Assembly: GCA_034769895.1 (NCBI GenBank)
Contig: CM068372.1
Span: 234,688,843 to 234,752,842 of the forward strand
Direction of reading: 5' to 3'
Length of the DNA: 64,000 nucleotides
DNA from: Magicicada septendecula
Lineage: Eukaryota > Arthropoda > Insecta > Hemiptera > Cicadidae
The notes beneath the pieces were generated by a model. That model worked only from the letters and a program-made list of their open reading frames with translations, made no database searches and was not told the origin of the DNA. The position numbers were made by a program, and so were the translations under genes. How positions within the stretch are numbered: the stretch's first letter is position 1; each line of letters begins with the position of its first letter. Below, piece after piece: positions 1-10,045 of the stretch.

Positions 1-168
1 TAAGGCTTTCATGGGCGGCCTCAACTCTGTTAATAAGGCTTTCTCTGCCGGGGTTTAGGCCGTGGTCTATTACTCTTTTCAACAGACATTTCGGCCCCAC
101 CATTGGAGGCCACCTTCAGGTCTCAAACGATTGAGTGACTGGCAAGATGTACGCCAATTTCCACAGTA
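1..168. other. Unassigned edge sequence
   Basis: Moderate-GC sequence at the window edge with no supported frame. It lies directly upstream of a gypsy pol tail and may belong to the same or another retroelement, but I cannot show it. Confidence 0.3.
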
Positions 169-378
169 ATGTGCTACAGATATGTGGGGTGGTATTGTTC
201 TGTTGTGTGTCGGATTCAACAGGAAGGACAGCGGAAATTCAAGGTCGTCCACCTAGATCGTCTGGCCAAGAATTACTTTAGAGACGGTTTGCTAGTTACG
301 GACGAACAGGCAGTGTTACGACAAATGTGTAACGCTCTCGAAAAGTCGATAGTGTCGTTCTGTACGATTCTCGGCTAG
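169..378 (+). pseudogene. Ty3/gypsy pol C-terminal tail (integrase end)
   Basis: A 69-codon open frame whose centre, RKFKVVHLDRLA, matches the conserved end of Ty3/gypsy polyproteins, where the integrase C-terminal barrel is followed by a K-V-V-H-x-D-R-L motif. That module contacts DNA or chromatin during integration. Only the last part of pol is present: no integrase core, RT or RNase H is visible upstream, although the window starts here and the rest may lie outside. The frame continues about 30 residues past the motif and stops at 376. A 3' LTR could follow, but without its 5' partner it cannot be delimited. The motif is seen directly; family assignment is from knowledge of gypsy pol. Confidence 0.6.
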
Positions 379-1749
379 CCGAGCAAGTGCGGTGTCTCTG
401 TGCAGGCCGTGAAGTCCAGTAGCACTTCAGACTGTTCTAGTACTTGTAACTACGCAAATTATGCTGATACGTCGCCCAAGGAATGGAAAATTATTCTGGA
501 ACATATGCGGGCTATAGGCTATGTAAGAAACAACGGTCGGCTTAGTTAGTTACACCTGGCGAGATTGTAGAGTGCGGATCAAGTGATTGTTGCAGTTTAG
601 TGGAAAGTAACTATTGTGTTATAATTAATGCGGAACTCTTATAGGTGACATTATTATTGCGTGTGGACAATTTTAACCTAAACTACTGTATGAGAGTACC
701 TTGTTGATTACAGATTGTTATTGTGAGTAAGTTGGTATTAGCGACTTCATTGGTGTCTGTATTGTTTTCCACTGTACAATACGACGATCCGTGAGACCGT
801 CGTAACAATATTAACGGAGACAAATTGCATCTCAGTAAACTTTCCCTACATAGTTCAGTCTACAAAGTTTGCGGCAGATATCCTAGAGATCCAACATACA
901 GGCTTGAAGTTGTAAGAAATAACCTCAATTCAAGTGATTAATAATTAAATTTTTAATAAAAATAATTGATTTAAAGTAAATGTGTTTACTAACGAAGTGT
1001 TAATTAAATGTTTGGCTTATACCTATTGTACGTTATTCACGGGATATCACTCGCGGCACCGTGAGATCAGCGGCTTACTCTCTTTGTCCTACCTACAAGG
1101 TAAAGTTAATATTATTACACCCGATTCGCTGCTCAACGAACGTGTTTAAGAGTAGGATTTGACTCATGCGCGATAGACGCATTATTAACACTTCACTATT
1201 ATACCCAGCCGTGTACAATCACGTTACTTTACGGTGGCCTCTCCATAGCTGCGCGAAAAGTGGGGGTAGTGGGGAGACTCAGTGTGCTAAGTTGTAACGC
1301 TTCATTTCAAAAACGTCCGTCTTACTGTTGCTACAGCCGGCTGTATGGGTGCCCTTAACTATTTAATTATTACAACTCGGGTTTTACACATTGTTGACAT
1401 TTCCGGATTTCATTCAACTAACTACTATTTATAATTCTACTCAGTATTACTCGAAATTGTGTGAAATATGTATTTGTAATACCATAACAATGTTATTTGT
1501 TACATAATGTAAATAATAAATAATTACTAGTGTAAAGCAAGCAAGTGAAATACTAATAGAAGAAATAGAGAAATCTAAATCTAAAATGACCATAAATATG
1601 CTTCATGCAAGTGCTGCTAAAATAGGACCTAAACGAAAAAAGTGGGTAACCACGCATAAAAATGTGCATACTTTATATAAAATATCACATAAAATCGAGC
1701 ACATTAATTTTTCTTGCATTTAATACAATTATTAATACAAATTTTAAAA
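379..1749. other. No supported gene; possible retroelement 3' end plus a short open frame
   Basis: About 1.37 kb of AT-rich DNA. A small hairpin surrounds 781-806 (ACGACG...CGTCGT). A 68-codon open frame (1520-1723, plus strand, first ATG 1586) has lysine-rich codable content and a preceding AG that could be a splice acceptor. I see no family for it and do not call it a gene. Confidence 0.35.
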
Positions 1750-3261
1750 TTAATATGTAAGTAATGAATGTAAGTAACTTACCGACTTATAAAGAAGTAC
1801 AGTATATACGAAGTCAGAATGAACTGGAAATTCAGTATCATTCTCCAAGTCCGGCGATGTTTCTCTGTCCAAAATTGCTTCAACACCGGAGATATAGCTG
1901 CCATCGTCTGAAGAAGATTCAGCGCTTGATAGGTCATCGTCGTCGTCGTCGTCGTCATCATCTTCGTCTAAGTTAATTACAAGCCTATCTTGCATTTCAT
2001 CTGTTACTCCTTCTCTTTCCGAATATTCGTCTTCAATTTTAATTACATGTTCACACACTGATGTCCATTGCTGTTTTTCTATTGATTGGCATGCTTGCCT
2101 AGTTAAATCTATTTTGTTTTTATTATCAAAAGTGGTGTTGTTTTTTGCAACAGAGTGTTTAAGTTGAGCCCAAATAAGTTCTGTGGGGTTTAGATCAGGA
2201 TGATACGGAGGTAGACGAATAAGAGTGTGGCCGTGATTTCCTAAAATACTATCTATTTTATAGGGTTTTTCTAACGGTTTATTCATTTTTACTAACTTAT
2301 GTAGCTCTGGTTTAAACATATTAGGTGTAAAAGGAATTTTTTTATTAGATAACCACTGCATTAACTCACTTTTTGAAGAATTCGATGTGGGACATTTTTC
2401 AGATTGGTAATTGTGGTATGGTGCATTATCTAATACTAACACTGAGTTTTTTGGTAATCCCGGAATTAGCTTTTCAACTAACCATTTCTCGAAATTTGTA
2501 CTATTCATATCCCCATGATAATCACCTGTTTTCTTTCCCGATTTAAAAACCAATAAGGCACCATCGATGAACCCTTGATCTGTACCCGCGTGAACTATTA
2601 TGAATCTGTCTCCTTTATTTAACGGTACACTCGCGCCTTCACCACTTTCGTCGTACCACGACTTTTTTACTGCATGAGACGTGTGTATATACGTCTCATC
2701 TGTGTAAACGATTGGCCGGTTTTCTGTCCTGAATTGTTTTATTTTCCTAAGGTATTCAATTCTTTTTGCCCTTATCTCTTGACGTTCATTTAACACACTT
2801 CTATTATTTCTAATCTTCTTCCACTTAAACCCTAAGTTTATAATAACTTTCCTTAAACATGATAAGCTACCTTGAAAGTTCACACCAGACTTCAGAAGTT
2901 GATGAAGTTTTTGTAGCGTAGGATATGTTTTTTGTGTTGTCGTAAAATTGTAAATTGTTCGTCTTATCACACATTTATCAAAATCATCAATATTAGATTT
3001 TGTTGACCTCCTCTTTCTTTCTTTACGAGGTGTTATGAAGTGTGGTGAGTGTTCATTTTCTATTGTTATACCCTCACTTTTAATACGGCGAATCGTTCTT
3101 TCAGAAACTCCTGTTGCTGACGCTATTCGTTTTTGAACCTTTTTTAGTGGAATACTAATTCCATTTTTTTCACTTTCCATAAATTTACATACATTAGAAA
3201 TGACTTCCCGAGCTTGGCTATGCACAATTTTTTTACCTAACTTCGATTTAATAGGAGGCAT
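1750..3261 (-). CDS. DD82E (Sailor-type) IS630-Tc1-mariner transposase, intact
   Basis: A 503-codon uninterrupted ORF. Residues 35-65 look like a helix-turn-helix (SERTIRRIKSE) for binding the element ends. The DDE nuclease core shows D188 in DETY, D278 in LDNAPYH and E361 in PDLNPTELIWAQLK. Exactly 82 residues lie between the second D and the E. That spacing marks the Sailor branch of the IS630-Tc1-mariner group and is far from the 34-41 of Tc1/mariner. A run of about 11 aspartates (432-443) and a serine/acidic tail end the protein. The start ATG is the first in frame, and a basic KSKLGKK follows. The element ends were not found. It lies 668 bp from a second, clearly different DD82E element in the same orientation. 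Because it has no stops it could be active or recently inserted. Confidence 0.85.
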   Translation of the reverse strand: MPPIKSKLGKKIVHSQAREVISNVCKFMESEKNGISIPLKKVQKRIASATGVSERTIRRIKSEGITIENEHSPHFITPRKERKRRSTKSNIDDFDKCVIRRTIYNFTTTQKTYPTLQKLHQLLKSGVNFQGSLSCLRKVIINLGFKWKKIRNNRSVLNERQEIRAKRIEYLRKIKQFRTENRPIVYTDETYIHTSHAVKKSWYDESGEGASVPLNKGDRFIIVHAGTDQGFIDGALLVFKSGKKTGDYHGDMNSTNFEKWLVEKLIPGLPKNSVLVLDNAPYHNYQSEKCPTSNSSKSELMQWLSNKKIPFTPNMFKPELHKLVKMNKPLEKPYKIDSILGNHGHTLIRLPPYHPDLNPTELIWAQLKHSVAKNNTTFDNKNKIDLTRQACQSIEKQQWTSVCEHVIKIEDEYSEREGVTDEMQDRLVINLDEDDDDDDDDDDLSSAESSSDDGSYISGVEAILDRETSPDLENDTEFPVHSDFVYTVLLYKSVSYLHSLLTY

Positions 3262-3618
3262 TTTTTCTGATTACGTAATGAAATAAAATGTACTGTAAAA
3301 GTAACAATACGTTAAGCAAAATAAAATTCAGTTTAACTTAACGTGATGTCTGAAAACACAACCACAGACTATATTAAATGATATTAAAATGTAACTAGAT
3401 TATTTATCACATGTCACAGTCCCAAACTAAACACTAGTAACGATACAAACTAAATAATTAAATGAAATACAGGCCTACACGGTAAATGTTTTTGAAAACG
3501 CATCAACACTTATGCACTCAGTGAGACGCGCCGTTACACTGACAAAAAACAGTGTTCTGCGCACACGCCGCACACTGTTTTCACCAAGGTTGGCGGCCGT
3601 CATAAAGTACACAAGTTG
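3262..3618. other. Upstream flank of Sailor-1; no gene
   Basis: AT-rich flank that should contain the upstream end of the first Sailor element. A short stem (ACACTG...CAGTGT) lies at 3536-3556. I could not match a terminal inverted repeat to the other side. Confidence 0.4.
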
Positions 3619-3626
3619 TAGCCGTG
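3619..3626. repeat. 8-bp TSD, left copy (TAGCCGTG)
   Basis: Pairs with CAGCCGTG at 7499-7506 (7 of 8 identical). An 8-bp duplication is typical of hAT insertions. Confidence 0.65.
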
Positions 3627-3929
3627 TAGTGGCGTAACTACCGGGGGGGGATCAATGGGACCAATCCTTTCCCACAGCTAATAACATTTTCAGTGAAATT
3701 TCACAAACACTTAACATAAGCACCTATTTATAAGTCATTTGCGTGTGTTAAAATACCATTTATAAATAACCGTATAAATAATTATATGAGAAGAACCCAA
3801 AATATGTCATTTGCCCTGAGGAAAATGGGGTGTCCTAACTTCAAGCTAGTCTCATCCCCCCCCCAGAAACTAGTCTTATCCCCTTCCAGAAATTAGTCTC
3901 CCTCCCCGCCCCAGGAGCAGCTCCTATAA

Positions 3930-4341
3930 CCCTGATTAACGAAAGAAAGTGACTGGCGGAGCGGCCGCGCGGCGACCGAGTTTGTAGTAAAAACATTCCA
4001 CTTTATAACCTCGTGGAAACGTAAAATACAGGGCGAGAAATGTCTAATGAACTGTATTTTAATCATCAATTAAAGACGTTTTTAACAAACTTTTCTAATT
4101 TTTAAAATCTCTTTTCAATAAATTTACATTGTGAGTTAAAGAAAAAAATACACGAATTTGAATTAAAAAATTACGGTTTATCGTTTTTATTACGTAAGAA
4201 CTCAGAGGTTAAGCATCGGAAAAAAATTTCTTGTAGACAAATGGTAGTCCACCTTCTTTAGTACAATATATCAAAAATTGAGATTCCTACGATTAATATT
4301 AACGACGTTATTAATTTTTTCCGAATGTACTGTTAACTCCG
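3930..4341. repeat. Sailor-2 left TIR
   Basis: Begins CCCTGATTAACG and contains a GGCCGCGCGGC palindrome-like block near the tip. It matches the reverse complement of 7071-7482 with only scattered differences. Confidence 0.9.
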
Positions 4342-5162
4342 TTATTAATAATTTTTTTCATTGTGTTTTTTCACAATAAACATAACAAAATTGTATTCAT
4401 CAATACAAAGTGGTATGTAACCTTCAAATATTACGAAATATAACCGCAATCAGTTAATATAGGAAAATTAGAACTAACATCGCTCAACGGCGCGCGATCG
4501 AGTCAAGGTACAGTAACAGCCCAAAGAAAGTGGTGCATACGCTCACGGCTCACACATTGACACATAGCCAACTTACTACGAGTCACCAATCTCTCATAAG
4601 TATATACTTAGTTATCTGTCTACTTATTTAATCTAATCTTCTACCTGGAGATCTGTCAAAAACGTACATCTGACCAGACTTTTGTGGTTTAGTTGAACTA
4701 CATGCTTTTTATAACAGTCTTGAATGATTGTTTATTACTCTTTTGCGGTACGGTATTTATTGTTTTCTTGTTAATAAACTGTTTTTGTTTTGTGATCAGC
4801 TTTAATACTACTAATTGAAGTGCAATATAATTACTGGGAAATTGTTAATGCCATTCAAATTTCTCAATAACTAATTATTTAACTATGAAATATAGTTTAC
4901 AGTTTAAAACTACCGAGCAAAGCTCGGTCTACCAGATATTGCATAATTATAACAGTATTTTACTGTTATAATGTAATTGAAATGTAAAAACAATTAGTAA
5001 ATTACTTGTTATTAGCATTGACAAATAAATAATAAATACAGTACGGTACTTACAAGTATTGTAGTGTTCTTCAGCTTTTATGGAATCCGCTCATAAAATA
5101 TGTGTATAAATCATAAAAATACACTATTAAAACACTCTATAAAAAACACTTATAGCTGTGAG
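4342..5162. other. Sailor-2 internal non-coding
   Basis: AT-rich spacer between the left TIR and the transposase 3' end. No frame or structured repeat was seen. Confidence 0.6.
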
Positions 5163-6641
5163 TTAGTAGTCTTCAAACGAAAGTTCTCTGATACCCTCCA
5201 TTGGATCGTCATCACTATTATCATCTTCTGAACAATTATCATCCTCGGAGCTACTGCTGTCTTCCACGGATATAATCATTTCCTCCACAGCTTCTTCCAT
5301 TAGTCCTTCGTTATTCCATGCATCGATAATAACTTTTTTGGTGTGGTCCACTACTTGCTCCCACCTCTCAGCAGTAATTCGATTAAATCCGTCTTTAGTC
5401 AGTCGTTCAACTTCTTTTAAAGTAAACATTTTGTTGTTTTCGGCAACATACCCCTTAACCTGAGCCCATATAAGCTCAATGGCGTTAAGATGGCAATGGT
5501 AAGGTGGTAGCCTTATCACTTTGTGACTTCTGCTCTCTATCAATTCATCAACAAAATACCTTTTGTTCTGGGGCTTGTGCCATTTCACTAATTCCAAAAG
5601 TTCTGATTTTTTCAAGTCGGTTGTAGATTGAATATTTTTCCTATCCAGCCATGCAAGTATGTCAGCTTTTTTATCTTTGCTTGTGGGAGCTTTATCAATT
5701 TGCTTAGAATGGTAGGGAGCATTGTCCATGACTATTACTGCAGGCTCTTCTAGGTTATTTAGCAAAGTTTCAGAACACCAACCGAAGAATTTGTCGTGAT
5801 CCATATCTTCATGGTAGTCACCGGTTTTTTTTCGATTTAAATAGTAGAAGGGAATTTGGAACAAACCCTTTTGAAGAACCTGCATGACATATTATTAATC
5901 GTTCACCTTTCCCTATAGGTGTTAACATTGTCCCCTGAAGTGACTCATCAGTCCATCCTTGTTTCAAACAATGCCCAGCATTGACCCAGGTCTCATCGAG
6001 CCAAATTATATTATCGAAATTCTCGTCTTTGATTTGGCGAAGAAAACGACACCTCCAGGCAGCGACATGCTTCTCTCCATAATCACTTTTCTGCCCGAAA
6101 ATTTTCTCCACGTAAATCCTAAACCTTTTAGCACGTTTCTAAGCGAAGACAGACTGCCATTAAACAGCTCTTCATTTTCCAACGATGATAAAAGTTTTTT
6201 CAAAGTGGGATATTCTTTTCTTATGTAATAATGATATACATGTCTTCGTATAGCGTCTTCCTGAAAAGTGTCAAGTTTTGTCACAGTTTTCTCCCGTTTC
6301 CTCTGTTTGCCCGGAGTTGAAAGTTGGCTATTACTGTCATCTTGTATTTCTTTCAATTCTTTTTCCTTGCAAACTCGCAGAACTGTATTTTTATGTATTT
6401 TCAGAGCATCTGCAGTTCGCTGTATTGCATTATTAACCGGAATCAAAGGACCTTTGTTCGCCTTTTCTCTATCAAAATATTCCCGCACTTTGCACACAAT
6501 TTCTCTTGACTGTCCTTTCATAGGTACGCCTCGGCCCGAAGTTTGTCTTTTCTTTGGAGTTCGAGTCCTAGGTCTTCCCCTATGTTTCCTTGGTTCAGCC
6601 TCGTTACGTTGCTCCATGCTCAGCCACCGAAGTATATTCAC
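5163..6641 (-). pseudogene. DD82E (Sailor-type) transposase with two frameshifts
   Basis: Three overlapping frames make one transposase. 6641-6006 gives the N-terminus with an AT-hook-like HRGRPR and a helix-turn-helix (HKNTVLRVCKEKE). 6111-5818 gives the first catalytic aspartate in WLDETW. 5885-5163 gives the second in VMDNAPYH and the glutamate in NAIELIWAQVKG. 82 residues separate the second D and the E, as in the first element. One frame change lies near 6060-6080. The other is at an eight-A run (5825-5832), where a homopolymer sequencing error or slippage is also possible. The usual PDLNP before the glutamate reads CHLNA here, a sign of decay. The C-terminus is acidic and serine-rich, as in the neighbouring copy. 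Confidence 0.85.
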
Positions 6642-7070
6642 ACAAAATAACTTAAAAACACGTCAATTTATAATGAAAGCACAAGAAACTAACACTTAAA
6701 ATCAAGATAACCAACAACCGGACATCACTCAACCACCACATCAACTAAACTGAAAGCTGGAAATTTCCCTTACCCTTAGTGTGCGTATAACGGTTCAGTT
6801 TTCCTGGAAGCGTGTGCTATTTGTAGACATAAAGGAGAGGCCGAGACGCTGTACGGGAATGACGGTAGCGCGCGAATGAAATGGGTCCAATAGGTTCTGA
6901 CTGTACTTCCGCCGCAGAGCGCCACGCATTGCTCTCTGTGAAATTCACTTTATATATTAATCCATTGTAGTATTCCTATCACGTACAAGGTGTAAGTTGT
7001 ATATGTCTTCTACATTTAGTTATCTAAAGAGAGCGTCACGCAAATCTCATTCGTGTACAACTTTTAACAA

Positions 7071-7482
7071 CTGAGTTAACAGGACATTAGAAAAAAATTA
7101 ATAACGTCGTTAATTTTAATCGTAGGAATCTCAATTTTTGATATATTGTACTAAAGAAGGTGGACTACCATTTGTCTACAAGAAATTTTTTTCCGATGCT
7201 TAACCTCTGAGTTCTTACGTAATAAAAACGATAAACCCTAATTTTTTAATTCAAATTCGTGTATTTTTTTCTTTAACTCACAATGTAAATTTATTGAAAA
7301 GAGATTTTAAAAATTAGAAAAGTTTGTTAAAAACGTCTTTAATTGATGATTAAAATACAGTTCATTATACATTTCTCGCCCTGTATTTTACGTTTCCACG
7401 AGGTTATAAAGTGGAATGTTTTTACTACAAACTCGGTCGCCGCGCGGCCGCTCCGCCAGTCACTTTCTTTCGTTAATCAGGG
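7071..7482. repeat. Sailor-2 right TIR
   Basis: Inverted copy of 3930-4341, ending CGTTAATCAGGG. High identity between the TIRs points to a fairly recent insertion even though the transposase is broken. Confidence 0.9.
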
Positions 7483-7506
7483 TATAGTTATACCACTGCA
7501 GCCGTG

Positions 7507-8375
7507 TTAACGTCTTGTAAAACAAGCCAATAATACCCTATAAGCGCCAGTGTTACAAAATTGTTTTGCCAGCAGCTATGATCTTGATATGAAAAGTGGA
7601 CACTCAAAAAAGAAGACAGGTTAAAGAGAATGCATAAGAATGTTTAGAATTAAATATTCGGACATAATTAGTCAACGATATATATTAAGAAGATTAAGCA
7701 GAGAGACTAAACTTATTAACAAAACATGTGAAATACATTTAAGGCACTAAATATGGAACGATAAACGAGACGTGCTGCGGACGATATAAGAAGGTAAATT
7801 TGACGGATGAAGAGAAATAGGCGGGAAGGAAAATCGTAGATGAGAAATGTTAAGGAACGGGCCAAAAGACTGTGGAACTTTGAGACATAACTCTCACAAC
7901 AGAAAGTAGTTTGCCATATTAGTCATCAGCCTTGTTAGTGGATAGCATACGAGATGTAATGTGACATGAATGTGGTGATCCCACTTATCCAGTGACGTAC
8001 GTAAGATTTGTTGTCCTTCTTTATGTACTGTAGTCCCTTATGTTCGCTTGGCAACTGTCCCACTTACCTTCTGTCATATTGCCATTCATCTTGATTGGAG
8101 TTTATACAACATTAACACAGCAGCCATTACCTCACAAAATTTGAATGAGTCTCTTTCCTTGTTTCCAATGCTGACGAATTGTCCACGTATTTGTTACAAA
8201 TTGTTTGTTTTTATCTTATATCATTAGTTTTATATCTTCGTTCTATATTTTTAAAACCATTTTCCGTGTATTTTTTCGTTTTTTACAAAGCACTTCATTT
8301 TGTCCACAAGATTCCGTATATTACCCCATTCCTCTTCTAATATTATTATTAGTAGCGACGACTTGTTTATACCCT
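7507..8375. other. No supported gene
   Basis: AT-rich. Scattered basic-residue codon runs around 7750-7900 resemble decayed LINE sequence, but no domain could be recognised. Confidence 0.4.
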
Positions 8376-8587
8376 CCAACTTTGTAGTGCTTACTTACTG
8401 AACTGCTATCTGTCATGCTCCGGACTAGGCCTTTCGGTGTCTCCACAATTATCAAGTTCTAAACCATGACCCTTCCTATTTCCTTCCTGTTAGGTCGTGG
8501 TTTAGGACTTGGTAATGGTGGAGACACTGAAGGACTCATCCGGAGCATGACAGGTAGCAGTTCAGCAAGTAAGCATGACAAAGTTGG
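8376..8587. repeat. Imperfect foldback (95/94-nt arms, 23-nt loop)
   Basis: 8376-8470 and 8494-8587 are inverted copies, roughly 86% identical by eye with one gap, around a 23-nt loop. A transcript would fold into a long hairpin. No TSD was found at the outer edges, so a foldback TE and a hairpin RNA source are both possible. Confidence 0.75.
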
Positions 8588-8599
8588 AATTATAGAGAC

Positions 8600-9600
8600 T
8601 GCTAATTCAAATGACAAGATGAATGTTTACACTCTGTAACCCTCTTCCGGTAAAGATCGCAGATACTTTCTTCGAGAAGCAAGTAGGCCTATACCTTAAA
8701 AGCTTCCTTTCTATGTGTGCTTCTAACTTTCTTCCATCTTGTCAAAATATCAATTTCAGGGACCACCATGTAGTGATCAGTAATCATCTGTGGACCTCTG
8801 AAAACATGAGTATCTCATAAGTGTTTAACTATTACATAATCAACTAATGATCGAAGTCCTCTGGCTAACCAAAGATATTTGTTAATGTCCTTTTTTTCTA
8901 AAAAAAGAATTAGTTACTTCAAGTTTATCTGCCTTAGCAAATTCTCGCAGTCTTACACCACTTTCGTTAATAAGCAACTTTCCAAAAAGACCAATACAAT
9001 TTTCAGTATATCTTGGTTACCAACGCTAGCATTAAGGTCACCATCTATAACTACATCACCTGTGTTATTGTACATATCTATTTGCTTCAGATATTCATTG
9101 TAAAATAAATCAGATTCGTCTTCTTTGTCTGATTCTGGATTCTGATTATGATTATGTAACATATACACCAATGACACAAAGCCTTCTCCTATTAATTCTG
9201 ATTCTTACCACTACAATTCTATTAGACTATAACAAATTGTATAATTATTAACAAGAGTATACAATTTAATGCGATTTCTTTGTTTCTGGTCTACCAATAT
9301 CCCCACTCCAGAACATGCTTTTGTATTCTGCAAAACCCCACTCACTGTTCAACAACGTATACTCCTGTACATACCCTGTCCATCTGGGTGTCTTCTTAGT
9401 TTTCGTAATGATAACAATATTTATTTTTTCTCCCTTTCAGATTGCGACGACAAGTTTACGGCTTTCTGAGACAGCCCATGAGATTCCAGGTTGCCACAGT
9501 CAATATTACTGTAATACAAACACCTTTACCTATATCCGTTCCATGTCCATAGCCATTACATCCATCCGACTCATTCCTTTGAGACTATTGAGTAAGAAGA
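8600..9600 (-). pseudogene. Degenerate non-LTR retrotransposon endonuclease
   Basis: On the minus strand scattered frames match an endonuclease/exonuclease/phosphatase fold of LINE ORF2. Near 9480 lies TVATWNL (the start of the nuclease). VVIDGDLNASVGNQ, the conserved G-D-x-N-A-x-V-G motif, lies in the open frame 9177-8953. Further down are LREFAKADKLEVTNSFF and a TDHY motif corresponding to the catalytic S/T-D-H. Several stops and frame changes separate these pieces. No reverse transcriptase follows on the low-coordinate side, so only the 5' domain of a LINE (craft/RTE-like by motif style) survives. Confidence 0.7.
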
Positions 9601-10045
9601 AATTTATATAAGGACGATACCAGCGTCCTGTAGTGTACGACCAGTGCTTTCTTTGAGGCGTTAGTCCTGCTCTGCGTTTCGTTCGGAGAAACACCTTCTA
9701 GGTTCTTCGTCCCTAGCCTGTTGACCATTAATCCTGGTGGGTCCCTTACGGGTAGCACGAAAGAAAAATAAGAGAATAAGAATTTCAAAGTACGTTTGGA
9801 GTATGGGAGCTGAAAGACTCCTTTTCCCTAATGCTTTAAACCTATTAGTCAGAGTCGAAAAAATCGAGAGTCTGTCCAATAGACCAGATAGGAAATACTA
9901 ATGAAAGGGATCCCATCAACACAGGGTGAAGCAAGGTTAGAATCCAGCTAGGATACGTCGGGTATTCTAAACCCGTAGCCACCAGGCGTGGACCCCTGAT
10001 GATAAAGGTGAACACGAAATAATGAAAAGTTAAAGAAATCAAAGA
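9601..10045 (-). other. Unidentified repeat-like block
   Basis: Higher GC than its surroundings, with three overlapping short open frames (9585-10042, minus). Text such as RKGPTRINGQQARDEEPR in one frame suggests old coding sequence from a retroelement, but I recognise no domain. Confidence 0.3.

Larger units (their letters stand above)
3929..7482 (-). mobile_element. Sailor-2: DD82E element with long TIRs
   Basis: About 3.55 kb bounded by near-identical inverted repeats of about 412 bp, both beginning CCCTGATTAACG. It encodes a DD82E transposase on the minus strand. Both flanks read TATA (3925-3928 and 7483-7486), fitting insertion at TA as in the IS630-Tc1-mariner group; the left side carries one extra A, so the exact TSD is ambiguous by one base. 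It interrupts an older hAT-like MITE. Confidence 0.85.
3627..7498. mobile_element. hAT-like MITE split by a Sailor element
   Basis: The left part (3627-3928) begins TAGTGGCGTAACTA. The right end (7487-7498) read in reverse begins CAGTGGTATAAC. These short ends are inverted copies flanked by an 8-bp TSD with one mismatch (TAGCCGTG/CAGCCGTG). Removing the inserted Sailor-2 leaves an element of about 314 bp, rich in C/G runs near its ends and with no coding capacity. hAT assignment rests on TSD length and on the CAGTGG-type ends. The interruption shows Sailor-2 is the younger insertion. Confidence 0.6.

Noticed and set aside
1520-1723. 68-codon lysine-rich open frame as a host exon
   Set aside because: Only a weak splice acceptor and no recognisable domain; left as unassigned.
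3536-3618. Terminal inverted repeat of the first Sailor element
   Set aside because: I compared 1,060-1,750 with the reverse complement of 3,280-3,700 by eye and found no convincing match.
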